From NCBI GenBank assembly GCA_964634885.1, contig CAZWLN010000009.1, forward strand, positions 56,688-120,687: a stretch of 64,000 bases of DNA, written 5' to 3'. The DNA is from DAINRZ01 sp964634885. GTDB lineage: Bacteria > Bacteroidota > Ignavibacteria > Kapaibacteriales > UBA2268. Both the position numbers and the translations under genes were made by a program. The notes below the pieces were generated by a model that was not told where the DNA came from, made no database searches, and worked only from the letters and a program-made list of their open reading frames with translations. This document shows positions 54,300 through 64,000 of the stretch, in pieces. Position 1 is the first letter of the stretch. Each line of letters starts with the position of its first letter.

Positions 54300-54566
54300 A
54301 TGTATTGTATCGTTGTTTATGACATCGGTGAAAAGAGAGTGGTCAAGATGCTTAAATTGCTGAGAGGGTATCTTCATTGGGTACAGAATTCCGTATTCGA
54401 AGGGGAACTGACCGAGGGCCAGGTTGCCGAGATGATGGGCTGTGTAGAGACGATCATGAAGAAAGAGGAAGATTCGGTTGTGCTCTATTGCTTACAGAAT
54501 GAGAAGTTTTTGGACCGGACAATGCTGGGTGTCGATAAGAGCCGGCTAACTTCCAATTTTTTATGA
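54300..54566 (+). CDS. cas2: Cas2
   Basis: 88 residues. MYCIVVYDIGEKRVVKMLKLLRGYLHWVQNSVFEGELTEGQVAEM is the standard Cas2 opening, with the catalytic-position Asp in VYDIG. It bridges two Cas1 dimers during spacer integration. Last gene of the cas operon; a strong terminator lies 133 bases on. Confidence 0.97.
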   Translation: MYCIVVYDIGEKRVVKMLKLLRGYLHWVQNSVFEGELTEGQVAEMMGCVETIMKKEEDSVVLYCLQNEKFLDRTMLGVDKSRLTSNFL

Positions 54567-54698
54567 CAGATAGGCCTGTAACAACCGCGCCGGATGGTTT
54601 GTCGGGTATGGAAAAACCAGTATGTATTATCGATAGAATTTTGTAGTATTAACATCTTTATCCTGTATAGTGTCAGTCACGTAGAGTGATTTAAGCTG

Positions 54699-54750
54699 AT
54701 TGTCGGCTGCCCGGGAAAATTCCCGAATGAGCACCCGACAATTTTTTTTT
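54699..54750 (+). terminator. Terminator between cas2 and the CRISPR leader
   Basis: ATTGTCGG pairs with CCGACAAT, with a second hairpin CGGGAA-AA-TTCCCG in between, followed by eight or more T. It should stop the cas mRNA before the array. Confidence 0.85.
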
Positions 54751-54807
54751 CGCATTTTTGAAATTTTGATCTTGATTACATGGGGTTTTTGAGCTAATTT
54801 GCGGCGG
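54751..54807 (+). promoter_or_regulatory. CRISPR leader (promoter-proximal end)
   Basis: 57 AT-rich bases between the terminator T-run and the first repeat. A leader function is inferred from position next to cas2, from perfect repeats on this side and decayed repeats on the other. The leader may reach further left, across the terminator. Confidence 0.6.
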
Positions 54808-57800
54808 GTTTTAATCGCACTATTGTAGAATTGAAATCAGCACTGGCATCTACTAACGTTTACGATGGCACGGGTGGTTTTAATCGCACTATTGTAGAAT
54901 TGAAATTGCAGAGATTGAGAGGCTTGTTAGGTACTACCTCGACTGGTTTTAATCGCACTATTGTAGAATTGAAATCGTAAAGCTGTAACCAGCCCGAAGT
55001 ATCGGTAGTGGGTTTTAATCGCACTATTGTAGAATTGAAATTTTTAACAGCCTGGGCACTTAATAGTATTAATTTGGTTTTAATCGCACTATTGTAGAAT
55101 TGAAATACAAAGGAGTTTTAGATGGAAACAAGACAAATAACAGTTTTAATCGCACTATTGTAGAATTGAAATGGGGACGACGTAATAATCCCGTTAACGG
55201 ACTTCAGCGTTTTAATCGCACTATTGTAGAATTGAAATTCGAAGGCGTTTCGTGGACTCATACAAGCTGGGATCGTTTTAATCGCACTATTGTAGAATTG
55301 AAATTTAAGTATTGGAACAAAAAAGAAGCTGATACCGTAGTTTTAATCGCACTATTGTAGAATTGAAATTGTTATAGGTGAAACTTTTTGCGGCGGTCTG
55401 TGTAAGTTTTAATCGCACTATTGTAGAATTGAAATCTGTGCAATGATTTGTGGGTTCTTTGGAATAACAACTGTTTTAATCGCACTATTGTAGAATTGAA
55501 ATTGTGGTTAAGGTCGCCGATAACATGATTTCGGAACGTTTTAATCGCACTATTGTAGAATTGAAATTTTTAAGACAATAGCACCTTCTATTGACATTCA
55601 AAAGTTTTAATCGCACTATTGTAGAATTGAAATGTAATATTTGCCGCTATGGTATGGTCGGTGTCGGTGTTTTAATCGCACTATTGTAGAATTGAAATAA
55701 CATATCATCAGGCTGTTTGAATTTCATTTTATAGGTTTTAATCGCACTATTGTAGAATTGAAATGTTACTATTGTAGTAAGGCTTGTTACCGTCTCTGAG
55801 TTTTAATCGCACTATTGTAGAATTGAAATCCGCAGCCCGGCTTTTAAACTCGAGACGACTGCCATGTTTTAATCGCACTATTGTAGAATTGAAATTTTTT
55901 ACGGGAGTCTCAGTTAATGTTTGAAAAAATAGTTTTAATCGCACTATTGTAGAATTGAAATTGTTGTAAGTAAAACTCTTTGCGGCGGTCTGTGTAAGTT
56001 TTAATCGCACTATTGTAGAATTGAAATCATGTAACGCCGGTAATGATGTAATGGCCGTTATTAGTTTTAATCGCACTATTGTAGAATTGAAATTGATGAA
56101 CTAATCAGGCAGGAAGCACATGAGCTTAGTTTTAATCGCACTATTGTAGAATTGAAATCCGAGGCCCTCGCAGACAGGTACGATTCTATTACGCGTTTTA
56201 ATCGCACTATTGTAGAATTGAAATATAGTTAAGATTAAATCACTTTACGTAGCTGCAAGGTTTTAATCGCACTATTGTAGAATTGAAATTCCGGTACGGG
56301 TTCTGCCGTCTGTCCTAACATATTCCAGTTTTAATCGCACTATTGTAGAATTGAAATCACTATTAAAACAATTATGATAAAGAAAATAAAATACGTTTTA
56401 ATCGCACTATTGTAGAATTGAAATAACAAATAGAATTTAACAAATATATCGGCATTCATGTTTTAATCGCACTATTGTAGAATTGAAATGTTATTCTTAT
56501 GGGACTGGCCATATCGGTTCATTAGAGTTTTAATCGCACTATTGTAGAATTGAAATCACTACGAACGTAACATTTAAAGTTTCGGCAGTTCAGTTTTAAT
56601 CGCACTATTGTAGAATTGAAATACACAAGCGTCTGGTACTCATTAGGCGGGTCAATCGTTTTAATCGCACTATTGTAGAATTGAAATGGAAATAAAAGTT
56701 GAATATTTTCAAGGACACATGGGTTTTAATCGCACTATTGTAGAATTGAAATCCTTTTGTCATCATTTCAATTAAAGCTCCCCTAAAAGGTTTTAATCGC
56801 ACTATTGTAGAATTGAAATTAAAGAACGGCTAAAGCTCGTAACACTGCCTTCTTCTGTTTTAATCGCACTATTGTAGAATTGAAATGCTATTGCACGGCT
56901 TCACGGTGAAACGTGTGAATAGCGTTTTAATCGCACTATTGTAGAATTGAAATGCAAGCGGCGATAAAATTCCTGCTATTGCACGGCTTCGTTTTAATCG
57001 CACTATTGTAGAATTGAAATAATGGAATTGAAGTAACAACTAAATCAATACTGTGTTTTAATCGCACTATTGTAGAATTGAAATCAGGGATTGATAGAAT
57101 TGTTCAAAAGAATCATTCCGTTTTAATCGCACTATTGTAGAATTGAAATACAATAAATGAGAGGAAAAATTATGAACGTAACGAAGTTTTAATCGCACTA
57201 TTGTAGAATTGAAATAACGCAAGAAACATCAAAGTTTTACCCAATCCGGGTTTTAATCGCACTATTGTAGAATTGAAATGGAGAGATAAAATAGGGGATA
57301 ATGTTTCGCCTGAGAGTTTTAATCGCACTATTGTAGAATTGAAATATGCAAACCTCGCAACGGGTTCTTACTGGACAAAGGGTTTTAATCGCACTATTGT
57401 AGAATTGAAATAAGGATCGGGTAACACTAATGTACTTGCCTCGGCGGTTTTAATCGCACTATTGTAGAATTGAAATTGCGCTCAACAGTATTAATTTATC
57501 GTGCCTTATCAGTTTTAATCGCACTATTGTAGAATTGAAATCCTGTTCAAGTCGCCTTGAGGACTTTACGTCGCATCGTTTTAATCGCACTATTGTAGAA
57601 TTGAAATTGGTACAGGGACAGTTGAGGTACAGGAAAGGGACAGAGTTTTAATCGCACTATTGTAGAATTGAAATTTTGAACGTAAGGCTGCGTATGGCGG
57701 ACAGTAACAAGAGTTTTAATCGCACTATTGTAGAATTGAAATAACCGTAACAGATACGGAAAAAAGCACTTGGAACGGGTTTTAATCGCACTATTGTAGA

Positions 57801-59457
57801 ATTGAAATTGCTGGATGCGGGACTTCAGTATGCCGACAGCAATAGTTTTAATCGCACTATTGTAGAATTGAAATCACCTTCATGCCGGGTTTTATTTCAT
57901 CTCTGTTTAGTTTTAATCGCACTATTGTAGAATTGAAATCTTGCTTGAAGCCGCATATATTGCAGATTGCAATAGTTTTAATCGCACTATTGTAGAATTG
58001 AAATGAAATCTGGCAGAACATACGCACTTCATCCGTATTCGGTTTTAATCGCACTATTGTAGAATTGAAATTGACATTTTATTTGAAGCACGATAAACTC
58101 AGGAAGTGTTTTAATCGCACTATTGTAGAATTGAAATTTGGCACGCTCGCAACGGTACTTTACGGTATTATTAGTTTTAATCGCACTATTGTAGAATTGA
58201 AATCAGGCTAAAGTCAATCAGGCGAACATTGCAGCACAGTTTTAATCGCACTATTGTAGAATTGAAATACGGTTTATTTTTAGCTGTTGGCATTGCTCGT
58301 TTGGTTTTAATCGCACTATTGTAGAATTGAAATTGCAAATAGTAATTCGTTTTTGACCGTCAACTGGCGTTTTAATCGCACTATTGTAGAATTGAAATGC
58401 AAAAGGGGCTGACGACAATTTTGTTACTGATGCAGTTTTAATCGCACTATTGTAGAATTGAAATGTGCCAACGTTGTAATTAATTTTAAACGTTGCATAG
58501 TTTTAATCGCACTATTGTAGAATTGAAATAGGCCTGCGGTGTCAGTATAGACGGTACAAACTACGGTTTTAATCGCACTATTGTAGAATTGAAATGCGTG
58601 TTGTAAAGGGCCGCTATTTCAGGCTTAACAACTAGTTTTAATCGCACTATTGTAGAATTGAAATACGGCAAAACAAAGGTTGTCATTGGCGAGGGTGTGC
58701 GTTTTAATCGCACTATTGTAGAATTGAAATCCGGCTGCTGTCCGGCTTTCTGACGGAATATTTGGGTTTTAATCGCACTATTGTAGAATTGAAATCAAAC
58801 TTCCGATGATGAACCTGAATATTATCGTTTTCGTTTTAATCGCACTATTGTAGAATTGAAATAACTTTACAGTTTGTATAATATCGACAGGACGGACGCT
58901 GGTTTTAATCGCACTATTGTAGAATTGAAATTTAACAGATGAACAGAAAAATAAAATTAGATTAGCTGTTTTAATCGCACTATTGTAGAATTGAAATGGG
59001 CAGGAACGAAAATGTTGTCTTTCGTGATTTTGGTTTTAATCGCACTATTGTAGAATTGAAATCAGGAGCAGCTAAAAAGAGCCAAAACCGAGCTTGGGTT
59101 TTAATCGCACTATTGTAGAATTGAAATAATATAGTTCCATTGCTCTGCAACGTCTGAGCGTAGTTTTAATCGCACTATTGTAGAATTGAAATAATATGAA
59201 AGTCATCGGCAACAAACATGACAACCCGGAAGTTTTAATCGCACTATTGTAGAATTGAAATCTATTTTGATTTTTTCAAACCACACCGGAAGTTTCTGTT
59301 TTAATCGCACTATTGTAGAATTGAAATATTTGTTTCCCGGCAGCCGTGATGGACATTTCTATGTTTTAATCGCACTATTGTAGAATTGAAATTTGCATCG
59401 CTTTGAATGTCTCTACCCGCTGTGATAGTTTTAATCGCACTATTGTAGAATTGAAAT

Positions 59458-59557
59458 NNNNNNNNNNNNNNNNNNNNNNNNNNNNNNNNNNNNNNNNNNN
59501 NNNNNNNNNNNNNNNNNNNNNNNNNNNNNNNNNNNNNNNNNNNNNNNNNNNNNNNNN
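59458..59557. other. Assembly gap of 100 N
   Basis: Exactly 100 unknown bases, the conventional size for a gap of unknown length. The spacer left of it (starting TTGCATCGCTTTGAATG) occurs again, in part and then whole, right of it, as expected when contig ends overlap in a repeat. True array length is not known. Confidence 0.99.
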
Positions 59558-62500
59558 TTGAATGTCTCTACCCGCTGTGATAGTTTTAATCGCACTATTG
59601 TAGAATTGAAATTTGCATCGCTTTGAATGTCTCTACCCGCTGTGATAGTTTTAATCGCACTATTGTAGAATTGAAATATTATCCGGACGATGACGAAAAT
59701 AGCGGCATGGTTGTTTTAATCGCACTATTGTAGAATTGAAATTTACGATGATGTCTTTTTGAATAAAATATTTGCTGGTGTTTTAATCGCACTATTGTAG
59801 AATTGAAATGATATTCTCTTATCCTAAATGTTTGGGAGAATTTCGTTTTAATCGCACTATTGTAGAATTGAAATATAACTTTAATTTTTAAATCGGCATG
59901 GAAATAGTGAGTTTTAATCGCACTATTGTAGAATTGAAATTAGACTGAGCAATAAAAATCTTACTCAATTCAATAGTTTTAATCGCACTATTGTAGAATT
60001 GAAATCCTGCAGCGGTATGATTACAAGACTATTTCAAATCAGTTTTAATCGCACTATTGTAGAATTGAAATCCGGCTGCTGTCCGTTTACCTGACGGAAG
60101 ATTTGGAGTTTTAATCGCACTATTGTAGAATTGAAATATAGTTGAGGTACTGCTGGAAGCCCTCACCCCGGTGTTTTAATCGCACTATTGTAGAATTGAA
60201 ATAAACCTTAAATGTTACGTTTGTTGTGAGGACATTGGTTTTAATCGCACTATTGTAGAATTGAAATTCGTCGGTCTCCACGAGCGCGGCATAAGTCTTG
60301 CCGGTTTTAATCGCACTATTGTAGAATTGAAATGCAAATTCTAATTCTTTACCGGCAGTCGCTGTTTTGTTTTAATCGCACTATTGTAGAATTGAAATAG
60401 GCAATGACGGCTACTTCGATGTCTCATTATAATTGTTTTAATCGCACTATTGTAGAATTGAAATGTATGCAGTGGAACTGTCAGTTCCTTCACGGAAGAT
60501 GTTTTAATCGCACTATTGTAGAATTGAAATGTGGTTTAAGTCCTTCCTTCTGATATTTCTGCCAACCGGTTTTAATCGCACTATTGTAGAATTGAAATCT
60601 AAGGTATTGTTAAAAGTAACTGATGCAGATACGGTTTTAATCGCACTATTGTAGAATTGAAATAATCAAAAGAGGATCCCGGGGCATCACTCTCTCCTCG
60701 TTTTAATCGCACTATTGTAGAATTGAAATCACAAGGTTATAAAAAACTGTTATGTTTACAACAGGGTTTTAATCGCACTATTGTAGAATTGAAATTTATG
60801 AATTTTTATTTAGTATTTGTACGTACAATTTTGTTTTAATCGCACTATTGTAGAATTGAAATTCAATTACCGTGCCGTAAAAACTTTATAAATAGTTGTT
60901 TTAATCGCACTATTGTAGAATTGAAAGCTTGCAACCCGTGCCGGCGGCATCTACGTTTATCTCGAGTTTTAATCGCACTATTGTAGAATTGAAATCAAAC
61001 AACACAGCAACACAGGCGGCACAACCTGCGGTTTTAATCGCACTATTGTAGAATTGAAAGTCATTCTCTTGTTTAAGTTGCGCCATTCGACAACGGTTTT
61101 AATCGCACTATTGTAGAATTGAAAGTTCCCTGTCAATGCTGCTTTCGGATGTTCCGATTCGTTTTAATCGCACTATTGTAGAATTGAAATTTCAAATCGA
61201 AATTGGACACGTCGTATCCTGAAGGCGTTTTAATCGCACTATTGTAGAATTGAAATGGTTAATCCCGCCTAATTCCCATAGGCTTTCCTGTGGGTTTTAA
61301 TCGCACTATTGTAGAATTGAAAGGAAGTGTCTTAGTAAGGCCCTGCTGTTTTATCACAGTTTTAATCGCACTATTGTAGAATTGAAAGGTCTGCGAGGGC
61401 TGCTGCTGCTTCTAAGTTTAATAGTTTTAATCGCACTATTGTAGAATTGAAAGATATGAAAGTAGAACGAATTGGTAACAAACACGACAGTTTTAATCGC
61501 ACTATTGTAGAATTGAAAGTTACGTAGAAGACGAAATTAACGAACAAAGCAACAGTTTTAATCGCACTATTGTAGAATTGAAAGCCGCCATTTTCTGATA
61601 GATTTCCACTGCTTTTGCGCGTTTTAATCGCACTATTGTAGAATTGAAAGTAATTTGTCCTAATACTACTGTTTAACATCAATTATGTTTTAATCGCACT
61701 ATTGTAGAATTGAAATTTGAATGCTTGTCCTGACGCTTTTCAAATTATAGTGGTTTTAATCGCACTATTGTAGAATTGAAATATAGTTAAGATTAAAACA
61801 CTTTACACAACACCAAGCGTTTTAATCGCACTATTGTAGAATTGAAATGAGAATAACCATTATCGAGACTTGGAAAAATGATATTAGTTTTAATCGCACT
61901 ATTGTAGAATTGAAATCAAGCAAAAGTTAATCAGGCGAACATTGCAGCACAGTTTTAATCGCACTATTGTAGAATTGAAATTTACAATATACAGTCATAG
62001 CACTACTAAACGATTTATAGTTTTAATCGCACTATTGTAGAATTGAAATTTGGAAAGTATATTCACGACACGCAAAGAGTATCGAGTTTTAATCGCACTA
62101 TTGTAGAATTGAAATCCGCAGTCAACGGCAAACACAATTACATCGTTGCGGTTTTAATCGCACTATTGTAGAATTGAAATTCATTATTTTTCGTTGCGAT
62201 GGCGTACCTAATACGAGTTTTAATCGCACTATTGTAGAATTGAAATCAAGACGAAGTACATATTCCCTTATCGGTTATTCCGTTTTAATCGCACTATTGT
62301 AGAATTGAAAGTGGTTCGAATGAGGTTCTCGTATTGGACAGGCTGCCGTTTTAATCGCACTATTGTAGAATTGAAAGTTACGGTTTTGCAGGCAGTCGTC
62401 AGAGCAATATTCGTTTTAATCGCACTATTGTAGAATTGAAAGAATTGGCCTTGTGTTTTGACTCTAAATCGGATTTTTGTTTTAATCGCACTATTATAGA

Positions 62501-62568
62501 ATTGAAATTACACAGTCAGGCCCTTGCCGGTACGTCCGTTGCAGGTTTTAATTGCACTATTGTAGAAT

Positions 62569-62611
62569 GTTTTGAATTCAGAATGCAGAATTCAGAATTC
62601 TGAATTAAAGA
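62569..62611 (+). repeat. Palindromic insertion splitting a CRISPR repeat
   Basis: A degenerate repeat stops at 62568 after 24 bases. Then GTTTT is followed by 38 foreign bases rich in GAATTC, including the perfect palindrome AATTCAGAATTCTGAATT, and the repeat resumes at position 6 (AATCGCACTATTG) at 62612. Confidence 0.8.
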
Positions 62612-62901
62612 AATCGCACTATTGTAGAATTGAAATTTTGCAACACTGACGACAAACAATAATCCTTCAATTGGTTTTAATCGCACTATTGTAGAATTGA
62701 AAGCAGCCTGTACAGAATGTTGTCAATGGATGGTGGGAGTTTTAATCGCACTATTGTAGAATTGAAAGCAAGTTGAACTGAAATTTACAACGTCGAAACA
62801 CCCCGTTTTAAACGCACTATTGTAGAATTGAAAGCAGTATTACACCGTATTCAATGGGGCAACCTTCGAGTGTTAATCGCACTATTGTAGAATGGTATAA
62901 C

Positions 62902-62945
62902 AAAAAAAAGCCGCGGCTCCGGCTTGTACCGGGGCTCACGGCTTC
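62902..62945 (-). terminator. Terminator after the small lipoprotein gene
   Basis: On the minus strand AAGCCGTGAGCCCCGG-TACAAG-CCGGAGCCGCGGCTT followed by a T-run: a long GC-rich hairpin with one mismatch zone, 35 bases after the stop. It also separates this gene from the end of the CRISPR array. Confidence 0.85.
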
Positions 62946-62979
62946 AAAATCTGCCTGGGGCTGTTTGCGCCCGTGGTTT

Positions 62980-63462
62980 TTATTTGATTTCGGCGGGTGC
63001 GTCTGCCGGAGCAGGTGCGTCTGCGGGTACTGACGTAGTGTCGGGTGCAGGTGCAGGTGTGCAGCCGGTAAGCATCTTCAGTGCGAAATCATATTCTGCC
63101 TTCATCTTGAGGACGGTGTTGGATTCATTTGTGAACTGGTCAACAACGGCAGTAATCTGTTCTGCTGTGCTTGTGCCGTTGAATTTGCCGCAATAGCTTT
63201 CAACCCATGCTTTGATTTCGGTTTCCCTTGCTGTCTGGAAGGCGTTGAGTATGCTGTCGGCAATGGTTTTGTCCTCGGGAGTCTTGAGGAATGTACCCAT
63301 TTCCGTAGTCATTTTGGTGTTGATGGAGTCGCCCTGTTCCATTGTCTTTGCAGACTTGATCTGTGAAAGGTATCCATCGAAGAATTCCTGGATTTCTTTG
63401 TCGCGGGGCTTGCCGCAGGCTACAAGTAAGATGACTGAAAGAACAAATAATACGTGTTTCAT
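62980..63462 (-). CDS. Small helical lipoprotein, unknown function
   Basis: 160 residues. Lipoprotein signal MKHVLFVLSVILLVAC, then an all-helical domain (KEIQEFFDGYLSQIKSAKTMEQGDSINTKM ... TADSILNAFQTARETEIKAWVESYCGKF ... QFTNESNTVLKMKAEYDFALKML) and a Pro/Ala tail (CTPAPAPDTTSVPADAPAPADAPAEIK). No family recognised; the coiled-coil-like helices and lipid anchor suggest a periplasmic structural or chaperone role. It stands alone between the CRISPR array and a microsatellite. Confidence 0.78.
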   Translation of the reverse strand: MKHVLFVLSVILLVACGKPRDKEIQEFFDGYLSQIKSAKTMEQGDSINTKMTTEMGTFLKTPEDKTIADSILNAFQTARETEIKAWVESYCGKFNGTSTAEQITAVVDQFTNESNTVLKMKAEYDFALKMLTGCTPAPAPDTTSVPADAPAPADAPAEIK

Positions 63463-63713
63463 AACTGATCCTTATGAATAATAAAAAAATAGTAAACTGT
63501 AATATATTACTAAGTGATTGCCAAATTCAGATATAAACGGGTTCCCATTGATGCTTTTGATTTACATGAGGCGCTGCGGTACGGAAACAATGCCGCAGTA
63601 TGTAAATGTCTCATTCCTAAGCGATATATTTCAAAAAACAAAAAATCCGGTTACAAACTTACACAAATTTCATTGTGATTGTACCCTGTGGAAAAATATT
63701 TTGAGTTGGGAGT
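63463..63713. other. Upstream region of the small lipoprotein, no gene seen
   Basis: 250 AT-rich bases with no convincing frame; presumably the promoter region of the lipoprotein gene. Confidence 0.4.
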
Positions 63714-64000
63714 GGTGGTTGGTGGTTGGTGGCTGGTGGTTAGTGGCTGGTGGCTGGTGGTTAGTGGCTGGTGGTTAGTGGCTGGTGGCTGGTGGTTGGT
63801 GGTTGGTGGCTGGTGGCTGGTGGTTGGTGGCTGGTGGCTGGTGGCTGGTGGTTGGTGGTTGGTGGTTGGTGGTTGGTGGTTGGTGGCTGGTGGTTGGTGG
63901 TTGGTGGCTGGTGGCTGGTGGCTGGTGGCTGGTGGCTGGTGGTTAGTGGCTGGTGGTTAGTGGCTGGTGGTTAGTGGCTGGTGGCTGGTGGCTGGTGGTT
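63714..64000 (+). repeat. G-rich heptamer microsatellite, RGTGGYT, continuing past the window
   Basis: About 41 tandem copies of a 7-base unit, mostly GGTGGTT and GGTGGCT, with AGTGGCT units that always follow GGTGGTT. No C on the purine strand except at the Y position, so the strands are strongly skewed. The period is not a multiple of three, so every frame is open and reads a W-W-L-V-(A/V)-G-G heptapeptide; this is not evidence of a gene. Confidence 0.97.

Larger units (their letters stand above)
54808..62894 (+). CRISPR. CRISPR array, about 121 repeats of 30 bp, 35-39 bp spacers
   Basis: Repeat: GTTTTAATCGCACTA followed by TTGTAGAATTGAAAT (30 bases). Counting by eye gives 71 copies before the 100-N gap and about 50 after it. 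Repeats are identical for most of the length. In the last 2 kb many end in G in place of T, and the final ones are mutated (62478, 62545, 62803, 62870). The ATTGAAAT 3' end is the usual Cas6-generated handle of type I-B-like systems. Several spacers are homologous to each other. The short translated frames in this region are repeat artefacts. Confidence 0.99.

Noticed and set aside
55100..55360. Open frames inside the CRISPR array encoding repeated FNRTIVELK or FNSTIVRLK
   Set aside because: They are translations of the 30-base repeat with spacers whose lengths happen to keep the frame; no start signals and no domain.
63518..63974. Tryptophan/glycine-rich open frames (WWLVAGG repeats)
   Set aside because: A 7-base tandem repeat without stop codons is open in all frames; no ribosome site and no independent support.

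Overview
This is a 64 kb contig piece from a Gram-negative bacterium of the Bacteroidota / Ignavibacteriota / Kapabacteria assemblage (FCB group). Two very large exported proteins end in type IX secretion (T9SS type A) sorting domains. Lipoproteins, an OmpA-type outer-membrane protein and LptB show an outer membrane. Several genes have clear Shine-Dalgarno sequences, which is more typical of the Ignavibacteria/Kapabacteria side than of classical Bacteroidia. The exact lineage is an inference. A run of exactly 100 N inside the CRISPR array shows that this is a draft or metagenome scaffold.

Layout. 0-12.1 kb is accessory-looking. It holds a truncated type I restriction HsdR subunit at the left edge, a VWA + 14-blade WD40 + T9SS cell-surface protein, an OmpA-family barrel protein, a repeat-rich non-coding stretch, a tyrosine recombinase and tRNA-Thr(CGU). 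12.2-26.1 kb is mostly core: a DtxR-family metal repressor with a palindromic operator candidate, a solute-binding lipoprotein, pyrG with an FKBP-type isomerase, an Rpn-type nuclease, a second giant T9SS protein, an HtrA protease-lptB pair, rplU-rpmA and clpX/clpP. 26.3-28.2 kb holds a tightly coupled ATPase + small nuclease-like pair that looks like a defence module. 28.4-35.2 kb is a surface-polysaccharide operon on the minus strand (WecB-like epimerase, two SDR enzymes, an RmlC-like cupin, GT2, GT4). It is interrupted by a PIN-domain toxin module and palindromic repeats. 35.5-46.6 kb holds rho, ftsL-ftsI, murG, a SPOR protein, small lipoproteins and a trans-sulfuration PLP enzyme.

46.8-62.9 kb is a complete type I CRISPR-Cas locus: cas6-cas5-cas3-cas8-cas7-cas4-cas1-cas2 on the plus strand, a strong terminator, a leader, then an array of about 121 thirty-base repeats. 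The window ends with a small lipoprotein gene and a G-rich heptamer microsatellite.

The most rewarding signal is inside the array. Several spacers are variants of one another. In three pairs all differences are synonymous in one reading frame, so the array has sampled diverging relatives of the same viral genes. Overlapping or homologous spacers allow a 5'-CCN PAM to be read from the array alone. Blocks of repeats in the old half end in G instead of T, and one old repeat has been split by an inserted palindrome. The cas gene order and the Cas5/Cas7/Cas8 sequences do not fit a textbook subtype.
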